Assembly: GCF_014692875.1 (NCBI RefSeq)
Contig: NZ_CP061171.1
Coordinates: 3,286,001-3,350,000 of the forward strand
DNA: 64,000 bases
Direction of reading: 5' to 3'
Origin: Pedobacter riviphilus
GTDB lineage: Bacteria > Bacteroidota > Bacteroidia > Sphingobacteriales > Sphingobacteriaceae
Shown here: positions 20,025 to 29,411 of the stretch, one piece after another
Layout: each line of letters begins with the position of its first letter
Numbering within the stretch: the stretch's first letter is position 1
Translations under genes and position numbers: made by a program
Notes under the pieces: model-generated
The model's database searches: none
Told to the model about the DNA's origin: nothing
What the model saw: only the letters and a program-made list of their open reading frames with translations

Positions 20025-21223
20025 ATGGCAAAATTCGTATTTGTAGTTCCTCCCTTACCGGCCATATCAACCCAACTTTAAGCATGGGTGCAGCTTTACT
20101 GGATAGAGGCCACCGTGTAGCATGGATTACTTTAGATCAATCACTAGGCGATAAACTTCCTGAGGGCGGCGAGTTGCTCGCAATCAGCTACGACCAGAAC
20201 GACCAGCAAAAAAAAGATTCAGAAAAATACCTCGATATCATCACGAAAAAGATTGTTTACGGCATTGATAGTATCAAATTCCTGTACGAAGAGGTACTGA
20301 TCCCCTTAAACAGGCATAGTTACGAAGGCATTGCCGATCTACTCGATCAGTTTAAGCCTGATCTGGTGATTACCGATCATCAGATGTTTGCAGGTGCCAT
20401 TGCAGCAACCAACAAAAATTACCCTTATGTTACTTCTGTTACTGCTCCGGCTGCTATAAAAGTAATGGATGAATTACCGAAAGTGCACGAATGGGAAGTG
20501 AACCAGATTGTAGCCCTGCAAAAAGAATTCGGTATCACCACGAGCAGCTCCATTGCCTGTTCTGATCTCGCTACATTGGTATTTACCTCCCGCGATTTTT
20601 TCGGGGAGATGGATTTACCTGAACATTTTAAATTTGTAGGACCTGTTTTTAACCGCCGCAAAACCTCTATTCCTTTTCGCTGGGAAGCATTTCATACCAG
20701 TCAGCCTAAAATATTGGTGAGCATTGGTACCACCTTCGATCACGAACATAAAAAAGCTTTTTTTGCCAAGGTAATCGAAGCTTTTGCAAATGAAGACCTC
20801 CATGTGGTGGTGGTTTCCGATCCCGCTTTATTTGAAGCATGGCCTGCTAATTTTACAGTACAGCGTCAGGTACCGCAATTGGAACTTTTGCCTCACCTAG
20901 ATGCGGTAGTTTGCCATGGCGGACACAATACCGTTTGCGAAACCCTAATGAATGGCCTGCCCATGGTGGTTATCCCGATTGCCTACGATCAAAGCCATGT
21001 TGCCGGACGTGTTTTTAGGGTTGGTGCTGGAGAGCGCTTAAATTTTAACCGTTTTAAAGCCAGCCATCTTAAAGAAGCGGTAAATAAAGTGCTGCAGAAC
21101 GATAGTTATAAAATCGCTGCAGAACAGATTAAAAAATCCTTTATTGAGGCCGGCGGAACAGAAAGTGCTGCCGATTTACTGGAAACATTAAGTAACAAAA
21201 CATCAAACGTATTCATCAGTTAA
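20025..21223 (+). pseudogene. UGT-type (GT1/MGT) glycosyltransferase, one-base frameshift near the start
   Basis: The ATG at 20025 gives MAKFVFVVPPL and then runs out of frame within 20 residues; one base lost in the CCCTTACC stretch (20052-20059) explains this. With one base restored the protein continues TGHINPTLSMGAALLDRGH and is 399 residues, matching the 400-residue paralogue just downstream, which starts MSKFLFVVPPFFGHISPTL. The C-terminal domain has the UGT signature HGGHNTVCETLMNGLPMVV and a following AYDQ. The enzyme transfers sugar from a nucleotide donor to a small or lipid acceptor, probably the cluster product. As written, only a start at the internal ATG 20084 is open. It sits 12 bases after the hydrolase gene. 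Confidence 0.85.
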
Positions 21224-21233
21224 ATTATACATT

Positions 21234-22436
21234 ATGTCAAAATTCCTTTTCGTTGTCCCGCCTTTTTTCGGTCATATTAGTCCAACATTAAGTATTGGCG
21301 CCAGTTTATTGGCCCGCGGCCATGAGGTAAAATGGTTGGGTATTACGCCTCTTGCACAGGTACATTTGCCAGAAGGTGGCGAATTTATTTATCCCGAAGA
21401 AGATTTGGCTGAGTATGCTGGTGAAATACAACGCATTTTAAAACGCCAGGATGATGGCCCTGCGTGTTCTGGTCCGGAGGTAATGAAGCTTGCGCTCGAA
21501 GAAACCTATGTTCCTTTTGCCAAAATGATGATGAAAGGACTGAACAACTTTGTTGACGCCTGGAAACCCGATGTAATTATTAACGACTGTATTACCTTTG
21601 CAGGCGCTTTAAGTGCACATTTAAAAGGCATACCATCTGTTACCACTACCCCAGTGCCACCAGATGTGATGGGCGATACAGCAAACAGCGCCCCTAAAAT
21701 ATTCGAGTGGCAGCAAAATCTGATTAAAGGTTTACAAAGAGAAGTGGGTATCTATAGTGATGATATCCATATCCATTCTCACCAGTTAAATATGGTTTTC
21801 ACTTCACAGGCATTTGCAGGGTTTGAAGAAAAACCACCGCACATGCATTTTGTTGGTCCGGTAAAAGGCCGGCCAAATTTAGCCCCGTTCGATTGGGAAC
21901 GTTTAAGTCAAGCCTCCACGCCTAAAATATTTGTATCACTGGGTACTTTATTGGTTGATATCCGTAAGGAATTTTTCCAGAAACTGATTACCGCCTTCGA
22001 AAACGAACCTGTAACCATTGTAGCCGCAACCAATCCTGATATTTTCGAAAAATGGCCTGATAACTTTATTGTAAATGGTTTTGTGCCACAATCAGAATTG
22101 ATGCCGCATATGGATGCCGTAATCTGCCACGGCGGTTTCAATACGGTAAACGATACTTTTACCAATGGTTTACCAATGTTGATTACCCCTATTGCTTACG
22201 ACCATTTTCACACTGCAAAATTAATTGAGCAGGCAGGTTGTGGTATAAGTATCCGTTACAAGCGTTTACGCATTAGCGATTTAAGAAATACCGTTTTTGA
22301 GCTTTTAGAAAACCCGAAATATCGCCAGGCCGCTCAAAAAATAAAAGAAACATTCATTGCAGCTGGCGGTAACGATAAGGCCGTGCAACTGTTGGAAGAT
22401 TTTGCAAAAACAGCCCAAGCTGTGGAAACGGCTTAA
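21234..22436 (+). CDS. UGT-type (GT1/MGT) glycosyltransferase
   Basis: A 400-residue two-domain GT-B enzyme of the macrolide/zeaxanthin-glycosyltransferase type. The N-terminal acceptor domain opens FVVPPFFGHISPTLSIG; the donor-binding signature is CHGGFNTVNDTFTNGLPM followed by TPIAYDHFHTA. It is clearly a paralogue of the gene 10 bases upstream, so the pathway probably adds two sugars or glycosylates two sites. No signal or membrane segments are seen, so it acts on the cytoplasmic face. A repeat-containing gap of about 150 bases follows, the only sizeable break in the cluster. Confidence 0.9.
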   Translation: MSKFLFVVPPFFGHISPTLSIGASLLARGHEVKWLGITPLAQVHLPEGGEFIYPEEDLAEYAGEIQRILKRQDDGPACSGPEVMKLALEETYVPFAKMMMKGLNNFVDAWKPDVIINDCITFAGALSAHLKGIPSVTTTPVPPDVMGDTANSAPKIFEWQQNLIKGLQREVGIYSDDIHIHSHQLNMVFTSQAFAGFEEKPPHMHFVGPVKGRPNLAPFDWERLSQASTPKIFVSLGTLLVDIRKEFFQKLITAFENEPVTIVAATNPDIFEKWPDNFIVNGFVPQSELMPHMDAVICHGGFNTVNDTFTNGLPMLITPIAYDHFHTAKLIEQAGCGISIRYKRLRISDLRNTVFELLENPKYRQAAQKIKETFIAAGGNDKAVQLLEDFAKTAQAVETA

Positions 22437-22478
22437 TGGATAGTTGTCAACTTTAACAATATGGTCGCTAAGGACGGT

Positions 22479-22566
22479 CGTCATGCTGAACTCGTTTCAG
22501 CATCTTTCCTGCTATTAAGATCCTGAAATAAATTCAGGATGACGAAGCGCGTAAATTCGGGATGAC
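22479..22566. repeat. Two-hairpin palindrome with CGTCAT/ATGACG ends inside the cluster
   Basis: The element opens CGTCATGCTGAA and closes TTCAGGATGACG at 22544, with two hairpins: ATGCTGAA paired with TTCAGCAT, and ATCCTGAA paired with TTCAGGAT, joined by a TTAAGAT-like centre. A partial second end (AATTCGGGATGACG) reaches 22566. The layout matches the elements at 48212 and 54284 although arm sequences differ. In the mRNA it would fold between the glycosyltransferase and acyltransferase genes and could change the relative expression of the two halves of the cluster. Confidence 0.7.
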
Positions 22567-22588
22567 GAAACCTTTATAATACTAAAAA

Positions 22589-23878
22589 ATGAAAAGAAAA
22601 CTGTTATTTGGCGAAAGGATGTTATACGGGGATGGAAAAAGTCCGTTTAACATTGTAATACCTTTCAAAATCAGGGGAGAAATCAAGGAAGACGATTTAA
22701 GGTTTGCCTTATTCAAAATCCAAAAAAAACATCCCTGGTTAACCGCCGCAATACGTTTTGACGAAGATAAAAGGCCTTGGTTTGTCACCAATCTTACCGA
22801 AAATTTTAGAATCCCTATTCGCATTGTAGACAGGCTAAATGATGAGCATTGGGAGGAAGAATCTACCTATGAATGGAAAACCGTTTTTGATGCTTCAATT
22901 GCACCACTTTGTCGCATTACATGGGTTAAAGGTAAAGAGGTATCTGAATTTTTGATGGTTTATCACCATTGTCTTTGCGATGGCACTTCGGCGCTTTCTA
23001 TTTTAACAGAACTGCTTCAACTTTTGGACAACCCTGATACCGATATTGGCAAAGAAATTCCAATTATGAGTGTAAAAGATGTGATTCCGAAAAAGGTATT
23101 GAACAGTTACCGCAACCGAACCAAAAACGGACTGATTGGCAAAATTGCCACTTTAGCGCTTTGGATTATCCCCATCAAGAAAATAGCTGTAGAGCGAAAA
23201 AAAGATTTTATGCTCCGCTGGAAATTTGATCAGGATTTCACTACACAGATCATCCAGTTTTGCAAAGCCAATCAGTTTACGGTAAATACGCTCTTAAGTG
23301 CCGCAGTTTTAACGGCCTTTAAAGAAGTGAGAAAAGAAAAAGCATTTAATAAAATATCACTTCCGGTCGATATCCGGAACTTTAATCCTATTATAAAAAA
23401 AGACCACATTTTTGCTTTCGGATTAATGATTGTACTTTCCCTGCTGCCAGAAAAAGACTTTATTGATAATGTGAAGGCCTTACAAAAAGATGTGAACGAT
23501 AAATCGGCCAAGCTAAATCCATATAGTTTAATGATGATGATGGAAGCATGCCACCCGGCCTTAAAAAACTTCACCAATTTCTTAAAGTATGGAAAATCAA
23601 GTAACGATTGTATGTTTTCCAACCTGGGGAAAATAGATATCGAGTACCAATATCAAAACTTTGAGGTAGAAACCATATTCAGCCCTTCGGTAATGGGGCC
23701 ATTAGGCAACACGACCACCATGATTGCCTCGACCTACCGCAATCAAATGGATTTTACCTTTGTGGCTAGCGAAGGTTATGTTCCTTTTGTAGAAGCAGAA
23801 GCCATAAAAGAAAAAGTAATAGCTATCCTTAAAGAACAGGTTGAAAAACCAATCGAGATTTTAACTGCGACCGCATGA
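22589..23878 (+). CDS. Condensation-domain/PapA-like acyltransferase
   Basis: A 429-residue protein of the chloramphenicol-acetyltransferase/condensation superfamily, in the standalone PapA-like class. The catalytic motif is complete: YHHCLCDGT with His126-His127 and Asp131. The N-terminus reads LLFGERMLYGDG...PFNIVIPFKIRG, as in PapA5-like O-acyltransferases. These move acyl groups from a carrier or CoA to a hydroxyl, so acylation of a sugar or of the polyketide chain is the likely role. The end overlaps the next, related gene by four bases (ATGA), indicating tight coupling. Confidence 0.85.
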   Translation: MKRKLLFGERMLYGDGKSPFNIVIPFKIRGEIKEDDLRFALFKIQKKHPWLTAAIRFDEDKRPWFVTNLTENFRIPIRIVDRLNDEHWEEESTYEWKTVFDASIAPLCRITWVKGKEVSEFLMVYHHCLCDGTSALSILTELLQLLDNPDTDIGKEIPIMSVKDVIPKKVLNSYRNRTKNGLIGKIATLALWIIPIKKIAVERKKDFMLRWKFDQDFTTQIIQFCKANQFTVNTLLSAAVLTAFKEVRKEKAFNKISLPVDIRNFNPIIKKDHIFAFGLMIVLSLLPEKDFIDNVKALQKDVNDKSAKLNPYSLMMMMEACHPALKNFTNFLKYGKSSNDCMFSNLGKIDIEYQYQNFEVETIFSPSVMGPLGNTTTMIASTYRNQMDFTFVASEGYVPFVEAEAIKEKVIAILKEQVEKPIEILTATA

Positions 23879-25143
23879 AAAGAAGATTAATTTTAGGAGA
23901 AAGAATAATGCATGTAGATGCCAAAACACCATTAAACTGTGTTTTTGGCGCTAAGATTTCAGGCAAAATCATTGAAGAAAATTTGCACAAGGCACTGTTT
24001 AAAATCCAGCAGAAACATCCACTGCTGCAAATGAATATCGATGCTACAGGTAAAACACCATATTTCGTACGTAACGAAAACATCAGAAAAATACCGGTTA
24101 GAATTGCTGATCGTTTAACGGAGGAGGATTGGTTAAAACAATCAAAAATAGAGTGGTATAAACTTTTTGATGCCCCAAACGAGCCATTAGCTAGGTTAGT
24201 TTGGTTAAAAGGCGAAATCGAATCAGATCTTTTGCTCGTGCTTCCACACTGTATTTGCGATGGAACAACCATTTTAAATCTGATGCGTGAGCTAATGGCC
24301 CTGATTGATAATCCTGAACAAGATCTGGCTCCATATCCTTCATTTCTTTCTGTTCGCGACCTGTTACCAGAAGATTTTGTAATCAGCAAGGCGGGCCATT
24401 TTAAAGGGAAAATTTTTGCAGCGCTCGGTCGTTTGTTTTTCTTTTTTAAATCTACTTCAAACAATAACATAGAGAGAAGCAACTATGCTGTTCATTGGAA
24501 AGTTAGTGCAGAGGACACCAAAAACCTATTAATTAAGTGTAAGGAAGAAAATACTACTGTTCACGCCGCCATCTGTGTGGCCTTTATGGAAGCTTTTAAA
24601 CATGTACAAGGCAGCAAAGCCCATGGCAAGGTGATCTGTCCGGTTGATATCAGGCGATTTGTGGAGGCCATAAAACAAGATACCATGTTTGCCTTTGCAC
24701 CCATTGTGGAGTTAAAACTAGCGCAAGGCGAAAATGATTTCTGGACAAAAACCAGAAGCTTAAAAACCGATCTGGAAGCAAAAGTAGCAGAAATGAAAGT
24801 TCACGACTTGTTAAACATGAGCGAGTATTTCCATTCATCGGTAAATAAAATGATTGGCTTTTTGAAAACAACGAAGGGTACACACGATGTTACACTCAGT
24901 AATATGGGGCTTTTAAACATCCCTAAGGATTATCAGAATTTTTCTATTGAAACTATTTATAGTCCCACGGTTGCTTTTCCATGGAAAAACGCCAATACTT
25001 TAGTATGCAGCACTTTTAACGGACAGCTGGATTTCTCTTTTATGTCGAACGAATCGTTCCTTCGGGAATTTGAAGCCTGGCAGATCAAAGACAGGGTAAT
25101 AGAATTGATTAAGGAAAATTTAAATGAGTTGGCCAATGTCTGA
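23875..25143 (+). CDS. Condensation-domain/PapA-like acyltransferase, variant PHxxxDG motif
   Basis: A 422-residue paralogue of the preceding gene (shared start KRRLILGERIMHVD and similar spacing throughout). The catalytic block reads LPHCICDGT: the general-base His125 and structural Asp129 are kept, but Pro124 replaces the first His of HHxxxDG. The enzyme is probably active because the second His is the catalytic one. Two acyltransferases imply two different acyl donors or acceptor positions. It begins in a four-base overlap with its neighbour and its end overlaps the membrane protein start. Confidence 0.83.
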   Translation: MKRRLILGERIMHVDAKTPLNCVFGAKISGKIIEENLHKALFKIQQKHPLLQMNIDATGKTPYFVRNENIRKIPVRIADRLTEEDWLKQSKIEWYKLFDAPNEPLARLVWLKGEIESDLLLVLPHCICDGTTILNLMRELMALIDNPEQDLAPYPSFLSVRDLLPEDFVISKAGHFKGKIFAALGRLFFFFKSTSNNNIERSNYAVHWKVSAEDTKNLLIKCKEENTTVHAAICVAFMEAFKHVQGSKAHGKVICPVDIRRFVEAIKQDTMFAFAPIVELKLAQGENDFWTKTRSLKTDLEAKVAEMKVHDLLNMSEYFHSSVNKMIGFLKTTKGTHDVTLSNMGLLNIPKDYQNFSIETIYSPTVAFPWKNANTLVCSTFNGQLDFSFMSNESFLREFEAWQIKDRVIELIKENLNELANV

Positions 25144-25645
25144 TTACGTAGAGTATGACGAGCAGACAAAGGTTTCGAATTGGCGGAAATTTGTGCGCAA
25201 AAACTTGCTTTTACACCTTATTCCAAATACGGTATTAAATACTGTAGTGCCTTATTTTGCTTTTAAAGCACAAAATTCGGTACACTTATTTAGTGGTGAG
25301 CAAAATCTGGCCAGGTTTTTATTGCCCATGTCGTTATTGCTACCGTTTATGATTACACTTGATATTTTAAAGAAAATAAAAGAACTGCAGCATTCAGGCG
25401 CCATAAACTATAAAATAGACGAAAAAATTACGGGCTACCCTTTTATATTGAAAAAAGCAGGATTAAATGGTTTGTATAGTATTTTGGCTGTATTTGCTTT
25501 GATGCTTGCACTACACTTCTCTTTCCCTAAAAATCACGATTTCGGGATTACCCCATCAGCGATATGTGCAGGATTGTTAGCGGGTTTATATTCTATTACC
25601 TTTTTCTATCTCGCTATTAGAAGGTTTAAAGATGATGCGGTATAG
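25124..25645 (+). CDS. Small integral membrane protein of unknown function, end of the synthase cluster
   Basis: A 173-residue protein with about four predicted membrane segments (near residues 35-50, 65-82, 112-130 and 145-163) and a basic C-terminus. I recognise no family. It overlaps the second acyltransferase by 20 bases (or 8 if the ATG at 25136 is used), so it belongs to the same transcript. A role in holding or moving the lipid product at the inner membrane is conceivable but is only inference from position. Confidence 0.7.
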   Translation: MSWPMSDYVEYDEQTKVSNWRKFVRKNLLLHLIPNTVLNTVVPYFAFKAQNSVHLFSGEQNLARFLLPMSLLLPFMITLDILKKIKELQHSGAINYKIDEKITGYPFILKKAGLNGLYSILAVFALMLALHFSFPKNHDFGITPSAICAGLLAGLYSITFFYLAIRRFKDDAV

Positions 25646-25721
25646 TAATTGTATATCACTCATATTGATTTTATAAAATAAATTAACCCTCAAGGATGAC
25701 ACAGCGAATAATGAAAAACCA

Positions 25722-27800
25722 TTATTCCAACCAAACCATTTGTGTAAAAGCACCATTGGTAGCAATATCCCAGGCCTCTACCCTTACCCAATGGCGGCCT
25801 TTTAAATTTACCGACCAACTAAAATTCTTTTTGCCAAAAGCCTGTGTAGCATTCAAATTAATACGGTTTCGGTAAACCTTTGCTCCATCGCCCGATACAA
25901 TCTCGACAAAACTTAAAGGGAATGTCCAGTTGAGCTGCATATTTATCTTTGCTTTTCCGCTATTATCAACCTTCAAAGTCTCTCCTGCACCTCTTCCATT
26001 AACATTAAAACTCGGGATTAGTACCTCACCTGTCGACACAAAAAACTTCCCCTTTCGCATTACATCTAAAACTGGCTGCCAGCCATCGGCATAGTTGGGT
26101 ACATTATCCAGCTGTAAATAATTCACGTTTAAGTGTGCATACATTTCATTTTGCTCGGTGATGGTAAAGATATCAGCCTCCGAAATAATGTGTTTTTTCA
26201 AACCCCAGTTGGCCATATCATCCATCAGGTTCAATACCCTTTTACTTAAGGTTGGTAAAGAAAGATCGCCGGGAATCGCTTTCCATGCAGCCCCCATAAA
26301 AGTCTCCGATTTAAAAAAGTCTTCTTCTTTATATTTGTCAGGATAACCGGTTGAAGCCTTTGTTCGGGCATGGGCTGTCCAGGCTAAACCATGTTCTTGT
26401 TCCAGTAATTTGAGCATTTCTGCTTTATCATTAATGCGGTAAACTTTACCATATTTCGGGTCCTTGGTTTCGAAAGGCAGTTCGCTTTTTCTAGACATAA
26501 TCCAATAAATTGGTTTAGGAAAAAATGCCAGCCAGTGTCCACCATAAAAATTATTCACTTCTTCTCCCGGCAGCAATAAAAAATTAGGATCAGATAACCT
26601 TTTGGTCTGTTTAAATAAGGCATCTAATTCTTTTAAACGAACAGAATCTGGTCCTTTAGGATGTCCTGGTCCATGAAATTCGGCAAGTTTAACAATATTT
26701 AAACCCGCTTTTTTCAATACGTCAACAAATTCGGGCTTTTCTGGTACGGTTTTTCCGCTCAGCACTACGTCCGAAATAAACTCATTATGGAAATGGCTGG
26801 CCATTGTTTTATAACCAGCTAACGGCACGTAAGTATCGTTATGCGTAAACCTTTTAACCTCCTCTAAGGCTGTATCTGCTTTTCCGCCACTCAGTAAACA
26901 GAAAAAATTAAGGCGCTGTTGGGTATTTGGGGGTGCATTAAACCAGGGCACATAACGTTTATCTCCTAAAGGATCTTGACGGATACCGATGCCAAAATCG
27001 GGAATTAGATTTAAGTAGTTGCTCCCTTTCCAGGTAAATTTAAGGTTAAAGGCTTCATCTAAGGGATAAAAATATTGGTGCGGGGCAGGAAAAACAGCCA
27101 AACTTCCACCTGTATTTTCGCCAATAACTGTGCGGTATTTTACTTCTAAATTTTTACTTGGATCTGCTTGTGCTGCCTTTTCGCGCTGAAGATTTCCTTT
27201 TACGTCAGACCAAACCACGTTAGCCCAGGTCTCTTTTTTGCTTATCAATCCGGCATCGTATAAAATAGCAGTTGAATCTTTTGGGGTAGCTACCACAGCA
27301 GCTACATTAAACAAAGGGCTTCCGTTGTAAAATGTTATTTCCAAAGCACCATTAAATGTTTCGCATTGAACTCCATTTATCCGCACTACAGTTTGTGAGC
27401 CTTTCGTAGAAACACTGGTTGCACCTTTTGCAAACTTTACAATATTTGTGGTATATGGCCTTGTTGGAACCCGATCAAAAAAGACGTTCCAGCCTCCACT
27501 GTTTGAATTTAAGGTGCGTTTACCTATTCTCAACACAAATGCAGGATCGAGATGGGCAGCCACTTCTTTTAAGGCTCCTGGCTTACCTAACCGCAAACTT
27601 TTAAACAATGGTTTGCTATTGTCGAGGTCTAAAATTACTTTACCAAAGGCCCCTTTACCAGCAGGCCAGGTAAGCACGAGTTCTTTTTGATTGGAAGAAA
27701 CGGTAGCACCGTTGATTTTAAATGCTTTTAGATTTACCTGGCTTTGCGCGTAAAATGCCGAAAAGCATATTATCAATAATATAGAAATACTATTTTTCAT
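25722..27800 (-). CDS. Secreted PHP-like metal-dependent hydrolase family protein
   Basis: A 692-residue protein with a signal peptide (MKNSISILLIICFSAFYAQSQ). The first half is beta-rich with no family I can name. The second half carries PHP-type metal-ligand patterns: SHFHNEF, LLLPGEEVNNFYGGHW and WTAHARTKAS, suggesting a TIM-barrel metal-dependent phosphoesterase or related hydrolase. It ends with a beta domain of about 100 residues. It faces the synthase cluster convergently and is unlikely to belong to it. Substrate unknown; the PHP link is by motif pattern only. Confidence 0.65.
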   Translation of the reverse strand: MKNSISILLIICFSAFYAQSQVNLKAFKINGATVSSNQKELVLTWPAGKGAFGKVILDLDNSKPLFKSLRLGKPGALKEVAAHLDPAFVLRIGKRTLNSNSGGWNVFFDRVPTRPYTTNIVKFAKGATSVSTKGSQTVVRINGVQCETFNGALEITFYNGSPLFNVAAVVATPKDSTAILYDAGLISKKETWANVVWSDVKGNLQREKAAQADPSKNLEVKYRTVIGENTGGSLAVFPAPHQYFYPLDEAFNLKFTWKGSNYLNLIPDFGIGIRQDPLGDKRYVPWFNAPPNTQQRLNFFCLLSGGKADTALEEVKRFTHNDTYVPLAGYKTMASHFHNEFISDVVLSGKTVPEKPEFVDVLKKAGLNIVKLAEFHGPGHPKGPDSVRLKELDALFKQTKRLSDPNFLLLPGEEVNNFYGGHWLAFFPKPIYWIMSRKSELPFETKDPKYGKVYRINDKAEMLKLLEQEHGLAWTAHARTKASTGYPDKYKEEDFFKSETFMGAAWKAIPGDLSLPTLSKRVLNLMDDMANWGLKKHIISEADIFTITEQNEMYAHLNVNYLQLDNVPNYADGWQPVLDVMRKGKFFVSTGEVLIPSFNVNGRGAGETLKVDNSGKAKINMQLNWTFPLSFVEIVSGDGAKVYRNRINLNATQAFGKKNFSWSVNLKGRHWVRVEAWDIATNGAFTQMVWLE

Positions 27801-27956
27801 TCAACTTAATCGTTTTAGTAAGATATAATGCAAGATAACAATTAATACAAAACATAAAACAGTTGGCAAATAGTAATGCATTTCGTTCATTACTTATTTT
27901 ATTTTAAAAAAATAAATAACATTACTTAATTTGATATAAAATTAAAACCAAACATT

Positions 27957-28793
27957 TTGCACCCTATACTCCTCAGAAATAACGTAAAAATCCTTGGCGA
28001 AGGTAGTCAGGTAATCGTATTTGCCCATGGCTTCGGCTGTGCGCAAAGTTCTTGGAAATTTATTACTGACGCTTTTCTTAAAGATTATAAGGTGATACTA
28101 TTTGATTATGTCGGCTCGGGCGATTCAGACCTAAGCCAATACGACCAGCGAAAATATGCTACACTGGAAGGATATGCCTGCGATATAATCGATATTATAG
28201 AAGCGCTTGATTTGAACAATATTATATTTGTTGGCCACTCCGTAAGCAGTATGATTGGCATGATTGCCGCATTACAGATGCCAGAAGTATTTAAAAAACT
28301 AGTTTTTATTGGTCCTTCGCCAAGATATTTAAATGATCATGATTATATCGGTGGATTTAATATAGGAGACATTGAAACCATATTTGAGCATATAGCAGAT
28401 GATTATGTGTCCTGGAGCAAACAATTGGCACCAGTGGTGATGAATAGCCCTTTAAAACCCGAATTAGCTGATTTTTTACAGGAATGTTTTGAGGCTACCG
28501 ACCCAAGCGTGGCCCTGGCCTTTGCAATGGCTACCTTTAAGGCCGATTATAGAGACAAATTAAAAAACCTCGAAGTGCCAAGCCTTACCCTGCAAAGTTC
28601 GAACGATATTATGGCTCCCTTATCAGCCGGCGAATTTATCCATAAAAATACACCCGAGAATTTTTTGGTTGTCATGAAAGCCACAGGTCACTTTCCGCAC
28701 ATTAGCGAACCAGAAGAAACAATAAGAGAAATAAAAGATTTTATTGAAGATATCAGCTTAAAATCAGCATCAGATCATCTGTATACCCCCTAA
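27957..28793 (+). CDS. RsbQ-like alpha/beta hydrolase
   Basis: A 278-residue alpha/beta-hydrolase of the RsbQ/KAI2 type. Motifs are FAHGFGCAQSSW (oxyanion), FVGHSVSSMIG (nucleophile Ser), SSNDIMAP (Asp) and ATGHFPHISEP (His). The start is a TTG; no in-frame ATG gives a better fit and homologues begin close to here. In Bacillus, RsbQ works with a PAS-domain phosphatase; here the next 600 bases hold no kinase or phosphatase gene, so the usual partner is missing at this locus. It may instead act on small butenolide-like molecules. Family call good, role uncertain. Confidence 0.8.
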   Translation: MHPILLRNNVKILGEGSQVIVFAHGFGCAQSSWKFITDAFLKDYKVILFDYVGSGDSDLSQYDQRKYATLEGYACDIIDIIEALDLNNIIFVGHSVSSMIGMIAALQMPEVFKKLVFIGPSPRYLNDHDYIGGFNIGDIETIFEHIADDYVSWSKQLAPVVMNSPLKPELADFLQECFEATDPSVALAFAMATFKADYRDKLKNLEVPSLTLQSSNDIMAPLSAGEFIHKNTPENFLVVMKATGHFPHISEPEETIREIKDFIEDISLKSASDHLYTP

Positions 28794-28820
28794 AAATTTG
28801 CCCATCAATAGTAAAACAAG

Positions 28821-28867
28821 GAAGAAGTGCAGGTTATTGTTCTAAAAAATGCCTGCGCTTCTTCTTT
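28821..28867 (+). terminator. Hairpin after the RsbQ-like gene
   Basis: A 13-bp stem, GAAGAAGTGCAGG with CCTGCGCTTCTTC (one G-T pair), an 18-base AT-rich loop and a short T run. It lies 27 bases after the stop. Confidence 0.6.
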
Positions 28868-29250
28868 AACCATTTTGCATGTCTTGACAATCAATTCTAC
28901 CCGATACCCATATTAATCTGTACTTAAGCCACCTTCCTCAATAGATTGCAGATGCAGATTTAGCTAAGTGCTTAGTTATTACAGAAATGGCTGAAAGCAT
29001 TTTGCGCAATACGTTTTAGTTTTTCATATTCTCCGGAAGGCTAAATTTCGATAAGCTTTGCTTGCACTTTCGTGTTCATTAGTCAATTTCAATGTTGGAT
29101 CAATCTTTAAAGGCGACTTATTATACACCTGACGATTACACGGTCACCAAACGATTAAACAACTCATAATCAGATATCATTGCAAATAAAATCAAGCATA
29201 ACTATAGAAAAATTTTTCGTAAATAAATAATGAACAAAATGAATAAATAT

Positions 29251-29258
29251 TATATTTG
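29251..29258 (+). promoter_or_regulatory. Candidate -7 box (TATATTTG)
   Basis: Exact match to TAnnTTTG in a gene-free stretch, 154 bases before the ATG of the M16-like gene. No clear TTTG -33 element at normal spacing. Confidence 0.35.
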
Positions 29259-29411
29259 CAAAAATTATTCCCCATTTTTCAACGAGCGTATTCCCTATTC
29301 GTCTAGGTTTTTCACCTTCTTAAAGACTAGATATAGTCGAAATAACCATAAATAAGTAGATTTTAAAGGATTAAACAAAAATCACAATCGTAAAAAATTA
29401 AAAAAAATAAA

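Larger units (their letters stand above)
28794..29411. other. Gene-free stretch with terminator and candidate promoter
   Basis: About 620 bases with no convincing reading frame. It holds a hairpin just after the RsbQ-like gene and a TATATTTG box at 29251 before the M16-like gene, leaving a leader of about 150 bases. I see no known RNA gene in it. Confidence 0.5.

Noticed and set aside
23829..24482. A 217-codon open frame on the minus strand opposite the second acyltransferase
   Set aside because: The plus strand has a complete acyltransferase with catalytic motif and operon overlaps; the reverse frame shows no domain.
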